DNA of 47,525 nucleotides, taken from assembly GCA_018240895.1 (NCBI GenBank), contig JAFEEX010000012.1, positions 19,937 to 67,461 of the forward strand, written 5' to 3'. The notes under the pieces are model-generated. The model was not told where the DNA came from, searched no databases, and worked only from the letters and a program-made list of their open reading frames with translations. The DNA comes from Pseudomonadota bacterium (GTDB lineage: Bacteria > Pseudomonadota > Alphaproteobacteria > Sphingomonadales > Sphingomonadaceae). Positions 7,606 to 15,242 of the stretch are shown here, one piece after another (the stretch's first letter is position 1; each line of letters starts with the position of its first letter). The translations under genes were made by a program, and so were the position numbers.

Positions 7606-8466
7606 ATGCAGACGTCCAGTTGGGTTGCGGTTGCTATATTGCTCGGTTTCGGGCTGCTTGAGCTGCTGCGCACAAACCTGTTTTCCAAGCCCGAGCAATG
7701 CCGCCATGACGGCATCGTCGAAACCATATCGACCGTGCTGCTCATCGTCGTCACCCAGCCGATGATCCTGATCGCGGTCAACTGGCTCGGCCTGCACTTC
7801 TTCCCGCAATATCAGGGTGCACTGGCCGGGATCAGCGTGTTTCTGGCGATCCCGCTGTTCCTGGTGCTTGAGGACATGATGCAGTACTGGTGGCACCGCA
7901 CCTCGCACAATGTCGGCTGGCTATACAACCTGCACCGCGCACACCACAACGCCCGCTACATGAGCGTGCGGCTCGTCTATCGCAACAACATCATCTACTA
8001 TGCGATGATGCCCAGCATCTGGCTTGCCTCGGTGCTGGTCTATCTCGGTCTCGGCTGGTTCTATGCCGGTTATCTGATCGTCAAGATGCTGGTGATCATC
8101 GGCGCGCACAGCGACGTTGCCTGGGACGCGCCGCTTTACCGGATCAAGTGGCTTTCGCCGGTGATGTGGGTGGTGGAACGGACCATCTCCACCCCGGCAA
8201 CGCACCACGCCCATCACGGCCGCCACCTGAGCGACCCGGCGGTTCACTACAAGGGCAACTACGGCAACCTGCTGTTCTTCTGGGACGTGCTGTTCGGCAC
8301 CGCCAGGATCACCCGCACCTATCCGCAGAGCTATGGGGTGGAAAACCTGCCCGAGGCAACGCTGGGCCAGCAACTGCTGTGGCCGATCTTTCCGGAGAAC
8401 AAGGATATAGACCGCAAGGTTCCCGGAGCAACGCCGGAAGCCGCCGTCAACCCCGCGATAGCATAA
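7606..8466 (+). CDS. Fatty acid hydroxylase / sterol desaturase superfamily membrane enzyme
   Basis: The 286-residue integral membrane protein has the di-iron histidine clusters of the superfamily: H97-x3-H101 (HRTSH), H110-x2-HH (HRAHH) and H200-H-x-HH (THHAHHGRH). Three or four hydrophobic segments lie near residues 5-22, 40-64, 74-90 and 133-166. The GAGGAG RBS is 7 nt before the ATG. Members oxidise lipids, sterols, sphingolipids or carotenoids; carotenoid 2-hydroxylases (CrtG) of related bacteria belong here too. The substrate cannot be assigned from the motifs. It is transcribed away from the Crp/Fnr gene and is followed by non-coding and decayed sequence, so it is probably a single-gene unit. 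Confidence 0.88.
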   Translation: MQTSSWVAVAILLGFGLLELLRTNLFSKPEQCRHDGIVETISTVLLIVVTQPMILIAVNWLGLHFFPQYQGALAGISVFLAIPLFLVLEDMMQYWWHRTSHNVGWLYNLHRAHHNARYMSVRLVYRNNIIYYAMMPSIWLASVLVYLGLGWFYAGYLIVKMLVIIGAHSDVAWDAPLYRIKWLSPVMWVVERTISTPATHHAHHGRHLSDPAVHYKGNYGNLLFFWDVLFGTARITRTYPQSYGVENLPEATLGQQLLWPIFPENKDIDRKVPGATPEAAVNPAIA

Positions 8467-9038
8467 AGTGGGGGCGGGCGTAAAACGGGGGCGACTGCTG
8501 CAATGCGGCAGTGAAACGGGCTCCCCCAAACCACGCGACGGCACCGCCATGACACCATCCCGCGCCCGATGACCGTAACGGACGCGGCATCAAACTCCGA
8601 GACCAAAAACCTAGACGGGGTTGGAACGCTGGACAGCGGCGAGCGGGTCTATTCCCTGGTCCAGCGCCGCCACTTTCGCCGCAGAGGCCGGGCGCGGGCT
8701 GGGCGTCGTCGTCGACTACCTGTGGGGGCGTCCCGCCGAACTGCTGATCGGCCAGGTGGCCCGCCCCGATCTGCATAGTGCTGCCGGGGACAGCGCGGTG
8801 CGCTTCGTTTCCGTTGGCACCATGGCCGCACCGGACATAACCCTGCCGTCCAACGCGCTGCGCGGATCGCGACGAACGGATGGTGCTGACCGTCGCGGCA
8901 TAGCGGAATTGAGGAAAACTGGGCCGGGCATGGCCAAGGCCGCCATCACCTCCACGGACGATGGACACCCTGTGACCTGAGCCGGACGAACTGTTCTGTC
9001 CCATGTAAGGGAGCGAACAATTTCGTCCGGCAGGTTGT
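8467..9038. other. Gene-poor gap with a decayed gene
   Basis: This 572-bp stretch contains no intact gene. The middle holds the alcohol dehydrogenase remnant at 8569-8903. The rest (8467-8568 and 8904-9038) shows no recognisable coding pattern, RNA gene or terminator. Short open frames in it do not keep a protein-like composition. Confidence 0.6.
8569..8903 (+). pseudogene. Remnant of a zinc-binding (MDR superfamily) alcohol dehydrogenase
   Basis: Three pieces of one protein lie in order in three frames. The first, DGVGTLDSGERVYSLVQ (about 8614-8664, frame 1), matches the pre-Rossmann part of quinone-oxidoreductase-like dehydrogenases. The second, GLGVVVDYLWGRPAELL through VRFVSVGTMAAPDITLPSNALRGSR (about 8696-8875, frame 2), is the typical late-Rossmann region with the WGxPAE and SVGTMA motifs. 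The third, ERMVLTVAA followed by TAG (8874-8903, frame 3), looks like the C-terminus. About 130 residues, including most of the cofactor-binding core, are missing between the first two pieces, and more before the third. The gene is dead by frameshift and internal deletion. Confidence 0.72.
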
Positions 9039-10097
9039 TTACTCCGCTGCGTTCACCCCGAACATATCCGGCTCGCTTGCCTCATCCCCAGCCTCGTTAG
9101 CGGCAGTCACCTCGCCCTTGGCCTTGCGGCGCGCGTCGAATGACGACCACACGTCCTGCCAGTTGCCCTTGGTTGCGCCTTTCGAATATTCGGTCGCGCG
9201 GGTTTCGAAGAAGTTGGCGTGTTCCACCCCGTTGAGCAGCGGGGCAAGCCATGGCAGCGGGTGATCCTCGATCATGTAGATCGCCGGCAGGCCAAGCTGG
9301 GACAGGCGCCAGTCAGCGATATAGCGGATATAGCGTTTGATCTCCTTGGGGCTCATCCCCGGCACCGGGCCAAGCTCGAAGGCCAGGTCGATGAAGGCAT
9401 CTTCCAGCCGCACGGTCTTCTGGCAGCAATCGATGATGTCTTCCTTGACCGTCTTGGTCAGGCACTGCCGCTCTGCGCAAAAGGCGTGGAACAGGCGGGT
9501 GATGCCCTCGCAGTGCAGGCTTTCATCGCGGACCGACCAGCTGACGATCTGGCCCATGCCCTTCATCTTGTTGAAGCGCGGAAAGTTCATCAGCATCGCA
9601 AAGCTGGCGAACAGCTGCATCCCTTCGGTAAAGCCGCCGAACATGGCCAGGGTGCGGGCGATATCCTCATCCGTATCGACCCCGAAGCTGTGCATATAGC
9701 TGCATTTGTCGGCCATTTCGGTATATTCAAGGAAGGCTGAATATTCCGTTTCCGGCATCCCGATGGTGTCCAGCAGGTGCGAATAGGCGGCGATGTGCAC
9801 CGTCTCCATGTTGGAGAAGGCGGCGAGCATCATCTTGACCTCGGTCGGCTTGAACACCCGGCCGTATTTCTCGTGGTAGCAATCCTGCACCTCGACGTCG
9901 GCCTGGGTGAAGAAGCGGAAGATTTGCGTCAGCAGGTTGCGCTCATGCTCGGAAATCTTCTGCGCCCAGTCGCGGCAGTCCTCGCCCAGGGGAACCTCCT
10001 CTGGCATCCAGTGCACCTGCTGCTGGCGTTTCCAGAATTCATAGGCCCAGGGATATTCGAAGGGCTTGTAGCTTTTGCGGGCTTCGAGAAGGGGCAT
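9039..10097 (-). CDS. nrdB: Ribonucleoside-diphosphate reductase, beta subunit (class I)
   Basis: The 352-residue radical-generating subunit holds the diferric-tyrosyl cofactor that starts ribonucleotide reduction in NrdA. Metal-ligand motifs are visible: D67 (QADVEVQD), E98-x2-H101 and the radical tyrosine Y105 in METVHIAAYSH, a later Glu in GGFTEGMQLF, and E-x2-H in RDESLHCEG. There is no N-terminal ATP-cone. The RBS GGAG stands 8 nt before the ATG. A perfect TATAAT -10 lies 26 bp before the start, so nrdB probably has its own promoter even though nrdA lies upstream on the same strand. Three small membrane-protein genes separate it from nrdA, an unusual arrangement. Confidence 0.96.
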   Translation of the reverse strand: MPLLEARKSYKPFEYPWAYEFWKRQQQVHWMPEEVPLGEDCRDWAQKISEHERNLLTQIFRFFTQADVEVQDCYHEKYGRVFKPTEVKMMLAAFSNMETVHIAAYSHLLDTIGMPETEYSAFLEYTEMADKCSYMHSFGVDTDEDIARTLAMFGGFTEGMQLFASFAMLMNFPRFNKMKGMGQIVSWSVRDESLHCEGITRLFHAFCAERQCLTKTVKEDIIDCCQKTVRLEDAFIDLAFELGPVPGMSPKEIKRYIRYIADWRLSQLGLPAIYMIEDHPLPWLAPLLNGVEHANFFETRATEYSKGATKGNWQDVWSSFDARRKAKGEVTAANEAGDEASEPDMFGVNAAE

Positions 10098-10123
10098 CTG
10101 ACGACTCCGGATGGCAAGCGGTG

Positions 10124-10152
10124 ATTATAGGCGGACTCCCCGCGCGGCCGAA
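10124..10152 (-). promoter_or_regulatory. Probable nrdB promoter
   Basis: On the minus strand TATAAT occupies 10129-10124, about 26 bp before the nrdB start codon. With a 17-nt spacer the -35 would be TTCGGC (10152-10147), a poor match, so the promoter may need an activator. No NrdR-like palindrome is seen next to it. Confidence 0.45.
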
Positions 10153-10162
10153 GCGCGCGGGG
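10138..10162 (-). terminator. GC-rich hairpin between the PepSY-like gene and nrdB
   Basis: CCCCGCGCG (10138-10146) and CGCGCGGGG (10154-10162) form a perfect 9-bp stem with a 7-nt loop. It lies 33 bp past the stop of the gene ending at 10196 and just before the nrdB -10 element. There is no T-run, so it may be a weak or Rho-assisted terminator, or an mRNA-stabilising structure. Confidence 0.4.
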
Positions 10163-10195
10163 CATGGAAAGCGTGGACAGTGGTGGGGCCGGGGA

Positions 10196-10591
10196 TCATT
10201 TCCAGAACCAGCCTGGCTTCAACGAGCGATCCTTGCGGGCGCGCCACATGACAATATACATCCACAGTCCCGAAAAGGCGAAGAACACCATCGCCAGGCC
10301 GGACAGGGTGGCGATCACCGTGCCGACCGGGCCGAAGCTCTCGCCCGAATGCAGGTGATGGACCAGCCCGATCCACGAGCGGTTACCGCTGGGCTTGGGC
10401 CGGCACATCATCGTTTCAGGGCAGGTGAAGCCGGCGGGCACGGCCGGGGCTGCGGCGGGCGGACGATCGGCATCGCCCTCTCCGCCAAACATCTCTCCCC
10501 ACATCGGGATCTGGCTGATCAACCCGGTCACGGCGATCCACAGCAGGAACACCCCGAAAAACACCGAAATCCAGCGATGCCACTTGCGCAC
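10196..10591 (-). CDS. Small PepSY-associated-type inner-membrane protein (131 aa)
   Basis: The product starts MRKWHRWISVFFGVFLLWIAVTGL, typical of PepSY-associated transmembrane proteins, which are often iron-regulated. A periplasmic loop with two cysteines (FTCPETMMC) follows, then LVHHLHSGESFGPVG and a second membrane segment (GTVIATLSGLAMVFFAFSGLW). I chose the GTG at 10591 because GAGGAG lies 9 nt upstream and the conserved pattern begins there; longer versions add non-conserved sequence. A palindrome with Fur-box geometry (10613-10627) lies 21 bp upstream. A role in iron or siderophore handling at the inner membrane is inferred from family and operator, not shown. Confidence 0.78.
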   Translation of the reverse strand: MRKWHRWISVFFGVFLLWIAVTGLISQIPMWGEMFGGEGDADRPPAAAPAVPAGFTCPETMMCRPKPSGNRSWIGLVHHLHSGESFGPVGTVIATLSGLAMVFFAFSGLWMYIVMWRARKDRSLKPGWFWK

Positions 10592-10612
10592 AGTCTTTAG
10601 CTCCTCAGTTGA

Positions 10613-10627
10613 TGCGAATCGTTCGCA
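10613..10627 (-). promoter_or_regulatory. Fur-box-like 7-1-7 palindrome
   Basis: TGCGAAT-C-GTTCGCA is a 15-bp inverted repeat with 6-bp perfect outer arms. It fits the Fur 7-1-7 layout (TGxxAAT-N-ATTxxCA) with one mismatch and lies just upstream of a PepSY-type membrane-protein gene. Iron-dependent repression of that gene by Fur is inferred. Confidence 0.5.
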
Positions 10628-10694
10628 ACAACAAGCGGCTGAACGCGGCCATGGCAAGCCCCGGTCGTGTCGCCAAATGTAACAGTGCCGCGCA

Positions 10695-10883
10695 TCACGA
10701 AGCCCCGTGCATCAGCGAAAGCGAAAACAGCGTGAGCGCCAGCCCTCCGCCGGTGAGCATCATCCCGGCAATCCGCCGGGCATAGACCGCCTGCTCGCTA
10801 CCGCCGCGGCGGGTAACCAGATACAATCCGGCGGCAAGGCCGGCCAGGCCAAAGCCAAGCATGGGGCCAGTTGACTGCGCCAT
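10695..10883 (-). CDS. Small two-helix membrane protein (62 aa), unknown function
   Basis: The product has two hydrophobic helices, PMLGFGLAGLAAGLYLV and GMMLTGGGLALTLFSLSL, separated by a short basic loop (TRRGGSEQAVYARR). It starts 3 bp past the stop of the upstream gene (10887) on the same strand, so the two are probably co-translated. I do not recognise a named family. Composition and spacing support a real gene. Confidence 0.6.
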   Translation of the reverse strand: MAQSTGPMLGFGLAGLAAGLYLVTRRGGSEQAVYARRIAGMMLTGGGLALTLFSLSLMHGAS

Positions 10884-10886
10884 TTC

Positions 10887-11306
10887 CTATTGCCCCAGCC
10901 GCCGCGCTTCGGTGACCGGCAGGCCGGCCTCGGTCGGCACATAGATAAGCTGGGCCTTGCTGTCTTCCAGCGCCTGAATCTGCAGATAGCGCAGATAGCC
11001 TTCCGGCCCGCCCAATGAATTCTGCAGGATCTGGTTGGCCTTGGCCGCGCCTTCGGCACGGATCACCTCAGCCTCGGCCAGCGACATCGCGCTTTCCTTC
11101 TTGGCCCGTGCCTCAAGAATGGCAACCTGACGCGAGCTTTGCGCCTCGGCCAGCGCGGCCTCTCCCGCCAGCCGTTGTTGATAGACGCGGTATTGCGGCC
11201 AGCCGATCAGCGCGGCAATGATCAGAACCGCCCCGACCAGCAGCCCCAACGCGCTGCATCCAGCCTTGGGGTCCATGCTTGCCAATCCGTCCGCCATCCT
11301 GCTCAT
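10887..11306 (-). CDS. Membrane-anchored SPFH-tail-like protein (139 aa)
   Basis: The product has one membrane segment (CSALGLLVGAVLIIAALIGW) followed by a long alanine/glutamate-rich helix (RLAGEAALAEAQSSRQVAIL, AKKESAMSLAEAEVIRAEGA) and the stretch ILQNSLGGPEGYLRYLQIQAL. This resembles the C-terminal half of band-7/SPFH (prohibitin-like) proteins without the SPFH domain, and in related genomes such genes are called membrane protease subunit. The ATG at 11306 was preferred over upstream in-frame codons because residues before it look non-conserved; 11279 is another option. It sits 58 bp after nrdA on the same strand. Confidence 0.65.
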   Translation of the reverse strand: MSRMADGLASMDPKAGCSALGLLVGAVLIIAALIGWPQYRVYQQRLAGEAALAEAQSSRQVAILEARAKKESAMSLAEAEVIRAEGAAKANQILQNSLGGPEGYLRYLQIQALEDSKAQLIYVPTEAGLPVTEARRLGQ

Positions 11307-11364
11307 TGCAAAACACCCCGCACATCCCGCGCCATCTGCACCGATGAAATCCCCACGCCGGCCA

Positions 11365-13434
11365 TCACTGGCAGGCCAGGCATTCCTCATAATCGGTCGG
11401 CCCGGCGGCCAGTTCCATCACCGGGGCGCTGGCGGTGTTGTCCGCCTCTACCCCGCCGGCGAACCCGGCGCGCTGCACCGATTTGGAGCGGAGGTAATAG
11501 AGGCTCTTGATGCCTTTCTCCCAGGCCTGGAAGTGCAGCATCATCAAGTCCCACTTGTCGACATCAGCCGGGATGTAGAGATTGAGGCTTTGCGCCTGGT
11601 CGATGAACGGCGTGCGATCGGCCGCGAATTCCAGCAGCCAGCGCTGGTCGATCTCGAAGCTGGTCTTGTAAACCGCCTTTTCCTCCGGGCTGAGGAAATC
11701 GAGATGCTGGACCGAACCGCCGCGTTCCAGAATCGAGTTCCACACATTGGTCGAATCCTTGCTTTTGGAGGCGAGCAGCGCCTGCAAATAGGGATTCTTG
11801 ACCACGAAGCTGCCCGACAGGGTCTTGTGGGTATAGATATTGGCCGGGATCGGTTCGATACAGGCCGAAGTGCCGCCGCAGATGATGCTGATCGAGGCGG
11901 TTGGCGCAATCGCCATCTTGCAGGAAAAGCGCTGCATCACGCCCATGTCGGCGGCATCCGGGCAGGCCCCGCGTTCCTGGGCCAACAACAGGCTTGCCTC
12001 ATCGGCCCGGGCCGCGATGTGCTTGAACATCTTGAGGTTGAGCGCCTTGGCCATCGCGCTTTCAAAACCGATGCCCTTTTTCTGCAGGAACGAATGGAAG
12101 CCCATCACCCCCATGCCGACCGAGCGTTCCCGTTCCGCCGAATACTTGGCGCGGGCCATCTCGTCCGGCGCGCGGTCGATGTAGTCCTGCAGCACGTTGT
12201 CAAGGAAGCGCAGCACGTCCTCGACAAAGCGTTCATCCTTGTTCCATTCCTCCCATGTCTCAAGGTTGAGGCTGGAAAGGCAGCAGACCGCGGTGCGATC
12301 GTTGCCAAGGTGATCGACCCCGGTGGGCAGGGTGATTTCGCTGCACAGGTTTGACGTCGAAACCTTCAGCCCCAGATCGCGGTGATGCTTGGGCATCATC
12401 CGGTTCACCGTATCGTTGAAGACGATATAGGGCTCACCCGTGGCCAGCCGGGTTTCCACCAGCTTCTGAAACAGGCTGCGCGCGTCGACCGTGCCGCGTA
12501 CCGATCCGTCCTTGGGGCTGCGCAGGGCGAATTCGGCTCCGCTGCGCACGGCTTCCATGAATTCGTCGGTCAGCAGGACGCCGTGATGAAGGTTGAGCGC
12601 CTTGCGGTTGAAATCGCCAGAAGGCTTGCGGATCTCCAGGAATTCCTCGATCTCCGGGTGCGAGACATCAAGATAGCAGGCCGCCGAGCCGCGCCGCAGC
12701 GATCCTTGCGAAATCGCCAGCGTCAGGCTGTCCATCACCCGGACAAAGGGGATGATGCCCGATGTCTTGCCGTTGAGGCCAACCGGCTCGCCAATGCCGC
12801 GCACCGCCCCCCAATAGGTGCCGATCCCGCCGCCGCGGCTGGCCAGCCAGACGTTTTCGTTCCAGGTGCTGACGATCCCTTCAAGACTGTCTGCAACCGA
12901 GTTGAGATAGCACGAAATCGGCAGGCCCCGGTTGGTGCCGCCGTTTGATAGCACCGGGGTAGCGGGCATGAACCACAGGCGGCTGATGTAATCGTAAAGC
13001 CGCTGGGCGTGATCCTGATCATCGGCATAGGCGGCGGCGACGCGGGCGAACAGATCCTGATAGCGTTCACCGGGCAGCAGATAGCGGTCGTCAAGCGTGT
13101 CCTTGCCGAAATCGGTCAGCAGCACGTCACGATCATGATCGACCACGATATCGAAACGGCGATCATGGATCGCCTTGCTGTCACCGGCGGGCCTGGCCGC
13201 CTTCGCCGCAGCACCCAGCGCTCCGGCCAGGGCCTCTGCCCCCAGCTTGTCGACCAGTTCGGCGGAACCGGCATCGCTCTTTTCGCTCATCGGCAGCGCC
13301 GGGCCTTCGCCCGCCTCCTTCTTCATCGTGCGCGCGGCAGGCGCCGGCGCTACGGCGTCGGTCTGGGTAGCGGTCAGTTCCAGCGCTGCATCAACCTCGG
13401 CCATGCCCGGCTCGTCTCCGTTCCTGAAATCCAT
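11365..13434 (-). CDS. nrdA: Ribonucleoside-diphosphate reductase, alpha subunit (class I)
   Basis: This 689-residue catalytic subunit reduces ribonucleotides with the NrdB radical. The ten-stranded barrel motifs are clear: PATPVLSNGGT with GLPISCYLN (first redox Cys), ASRGGGIGTYWG, the thiyl-radical segment STSNLCSEITLP, CCLSSLNL (second redox Cys), MAIAPTASISIICGGTSACIEP and a C-terminal CLACQ thiol pair that is re-reduced by thioredoxin. The first 80 or so residues are alanine-rich and low in complexity, and no ATP-cone is seen. Upstream lies a 583-bp gap with a probable pair of NrdR boxes. The gene is followed on the same strand by three small genes and then nrdB. Confidence 0.96.
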   Translation of the reverse strand: MDFRNGDEPGMAEVDAALELTATQTDAVAPAPAARTMKKEAGEGPALPMSEKSDAGSAELVDKLGAEALAGALGAAAKAARPAGDSKAIHDRRFDIVVDHDRDVLLTDFGKDTLDDRYLLPGERYQDLFARVAAAYADDQDHAQRLYDYISRLWFMPATPVLSNGGTNRGLPISCYLNSVADSLEGIVSTWNENVWLASRGGGIGTYWGAVRGIGEPVGLNGKTSGIIPFVRVMDSLTLAISQGSLRRGSAACYLDVSHPEIEEFLEIRKPSGDFNRKALNLHHGVLLTDEFMEAVRSGAEFALRSPKDGSVRGTVDARSLFQKLVETRLATGEPYIVFNDTVNRMMPKHHRDLGLKVSTSNLCSEITLPTGVDHLGNDRTAVCCLSSLNLETWEEWNKDERFVEDVLRFLDNVLQDYIDRAPDEMARAKYSAERERSVGMGVMGFHSFLQKKGIGFESAMAKALNLKMFKHIAARADEASLLLAQERGACPDAADMGVMQRFSCKMAIAPTASISIICGGTSACIEPIPANIYTHKTLSGSFVVKNPYLQALLASKSKDSTNVWNSILERGGSVQHLDFLSPEEKAVYKTSFEIDQRWLLEFAADRTPFIDQAQSLNLYIPADVDKWDLMMLHFQAWEKGIKSLYYLRSKSVQRAGFAGGVEADNTASAPVMELAAGPTDYEECLACQ

Positions 13435-13644
13435 TCTTGCCCCTGTCCCAATTCGCCGCGCGCAGGCCTGAACCGGCGCGATGTTCCACTTGTGTTCGAA
13501 TCAGCGGGTCACCGCCAATCCTACCAGTCCGGCAAGAACGAAACGAGAAAAACTTATCCCCATTCGATCCCCGGATCTGCCCCCGGCACGCGAGATTCCC
13601 CGACTCCGAATCCTCCCGCCGCGCGTAAAGCGCCATGGCGTTAA

Positions 13645-13692
13645 AATCTAAGTCTAGAGCCCCCCGGCTTGCCGGACCACTATCTATAGTGC
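13645..13692 (-). promoter_or_regulatory. Probable double NrdR box upstream of nrdA
   Basis: CACTATCTATAGTG (13678-13691) is a near-perfect palindrome that fits the NrdR core CWATATATWG with flanking CA/TG. A second, weaker site, CTAAGTCTAG (13648-13657), is centred 32 bp away. This is about three helical turns, the paired spacing usual for NrdR. NrdR is the zinc/ATP-cone repressor of ribonucleotide reductase genes; regulation of nrdA by it is inferred. Confidence 0.6.
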
Positions 13693-13711
13693 CGATGCCG
13701 GACTCGGACGC

Positions 13712-13740
13712 AAGAGGGTAAATCCGGCGCTAACCCTCTT
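13712..13740. repeat. Inverted repeat in the nrdA upstream gap
   Basis: AAGAGGGT (13712-13719) and ACCCTCTT (13733-13740) are perfect 8-nt arms around a 13-nt loop. On the plus strand only three Ts follow, so it is not a clear terminator. It may be an operator or a leader hairpin. Confidence 0.35.
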
Positions 13741-14017
13741 TGTGATGCTGCCCAGCCCCCGGCGCTGATGGCGCAGCGCAGCGACGCGCGGGAATTCCGC
13801 CACTGCCGCCCAGCGCAAGAGTCAAAGTGAATCTGTGAAAAAATTTTTGCCCGGGGACAGCGCCCCAGGGGCGTTGACACGGATAGAATCGGTCGCGGAA
13901 ATTTTGTTACCGATGCTGGCCGGACGGCCTCATATTACGCCCTGCATTGGTGCTTGATCACAGCAACACAGCATCTATCTTCTCGCCCATATCGAATCCC
14001 TGCGGAGTATCTGTTTC

Positions 14018-14266
14018 ATGTTCAATATCATTGGCGCGATCATCAGCGGCCTGATCGTCGGTGCGATGGCACGGTGGCTCTATCCGGGGGCGACAGAAAT
14101 GGGCTGGACGATGACCGTGCTGCTTGGCGTCGGCGGATCACTGTTTGCCGGACTGATCACCGCGCGCGGGAAAGGCGACGGGCTGAACCGCGCCGGCTGC
14201 CTCGCCTCTATCCTGGGGGCCATGGCGCTGATCTTCATCGGCCGCCACCTCGGCTGGCATTTCTAG
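14018..14266 (+). CDS. GlsB/YeaQ/YmgE-family membrane protein (82 aa)
   Basis: Three hydrophobic glycine-rich helices are visible: IIGAIISGLIVGAMARWL, TMTVLLGVGGSLFAGLI and CLASILGAMALIFIGRHLG. The GAMARW(L)YPG motif after helix one is typical of the transglycosylase-associated or GlsB-type small stress proteins of the inner membrane. The biochemical role of the family is not established; members are commonly induced by stress. The ATG at 14018 has no strong RBS. It is convergent with the hydrolase gene 7 bp downstream. Confidence 0.85.
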   Translation: MFNIIGAIISGLIVGAMARWLYPGATEMGWTMTVLLGVGGSLFAGLITARGKGDGLNRAGCLASILGAMALIFIGRHLGWHF

Positions 14267-14273
14267 TCGCGTC

Positions 14274-15155
14274 TTACCGCGCGACCCCCGCGATCGCGTC
14301 AGCCACTTCGTCCACCAGTTGCAGCGGCAGATCATGGCCCATGCCGGGGATCACCTTGAGCTGCGCGCCGGGGACTGCCGCGGCGGTGTCCTGACCGCCT
14401 TCAACCGGAACCAGCGGATCGTCCGCGCCGTGGATCACCAGCGTCGGGGCCGTTACCCCGCGCAGCCGCTTGCGCCGATCCCCGTCATCAAGGATCGCGG
14501 CGAGCTGGCGACCGGGGCCGGTGGGATGAAAGCTGCGCCGGTAATCCCGTTCGATCCGCTCTTTCAGCCGGGTTTCGTCAGCCGGATAGCCGGGGCTGCC
14601 GATCGCCCTGGAAATGCGCAGGCCCACCGGGATAACCTGTTCCAGCGAGGCATCTGGTGGCGGACGATCAAGCAGCGCGGCCAGTGCCTCTGGCCGGGAG
14701 CGGGGCAGGCGCGGGTTGCCGGTGGTCGACATGATCGAGGTGAGCGACAGCACCCGGTCCGGATAGCCGACTGCCACCAGCTGCGCGATCATTCCGCCCA
14801 TCGAAGCCCCGACGACGTGGGCTTTTGCAATGCCGAGCGCATCCAACAGTGCCACCGCATCGGCGGCCATCTCGGTCAGGCGATAGGGCAGCCGGGCGCG
14901 CAGCCCGAACAGCCGCATCAGCGCAACCCGGCGCACATTGGGCACGGCATGATCGGTAAACTTGGTCGAAAGGCCGATGTCGCGATTGTCGTAACGGATC
15001 ACATGGTATCCACGCGCCACCAGCGCATCCACCAGTTCGATCGGCCACAGCGTCAACTGTGCGCCCAGCCCCATGATCAGCAGCAGGGGCGGGTTTGCCG
15101 GATCGCCGTGGGTTTCGTAAGCAAGGTCAATTCCGTTGGCGTGGGCTACAGGCAT
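14274..15155 (-). CDS. Alpha/beta-fold hydrolase (293 aa)
   Basis: The serine-hydrolase triad is visible: nucleophile elbow GASMGG, acid in HGADDPLVP, and His in GMGHDLP near the C-terminus, with an oxyanion-hole region LLLIMGLGAQ. YDNRDIGLSTKF after beta-4 is typical of the soluble esterase/epoxide-hydrolase-like branch. A helical cap domain lies around residues 150-225. The substrate is unknown, and no pathway genes are adjacent. There is no signal peptide, so it is cytoplasmic. Confidence 0.88.
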   Translation of the reverse strand: MPVAHANGIDLAYETHGDPANPPLLLIMGLGAQLTLWPIELVDALVARGYHVIRYDNRDIGLSTKFTDHAVPNVRRVALMRLFGLRARLPYRLTEMAADAVALLDALGIAKAHVVGASMGGMIAQLVAVGYPDRVLSLTSIMSTTGNPRLPRSRPEALAALLDRPPPDASLEQVIPVGLRISRAIGSPGYPADETRLKERIERDYRRSFHPTGPGRQLAAILDDGDRRKRLRGVTAPTLVIHGADDPLVPVEGGQDTAAAVPGAQLKVIPGMGHDLPLQLVDEVADAIAGVAR

Positions 15156-15242
15156 GAATTCTCCCGCGGATATGGTTTCAGCGTGAAACCTACCGCTTTT
15201 GCCTGTTGCCGCAAGCCTGCAAAGCTTCGCTATCCGCCGAAG

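Larger units (their letters stand above)
13435..14017. other. 583-bp regulatory gap between nrdA and the GlsB-type gene
   Basis: No convincing gene lies here. It holds the probable NrdR boxes (13645-13692), an inverted repeat (13712-13740), and a DnaA-box-like TTATCCCCA at 13554-13562 (one mismatch to TTATCCACA), notable because nrd promoters can be DnaA targets. A possible promoter for the downstream plus-strand gene has TTGACA at 13874-13879 but only a poor -10 around 13898. The nrdA leader would be about 200 nt if transcription starts near the boxes. Confidence 0.5.
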
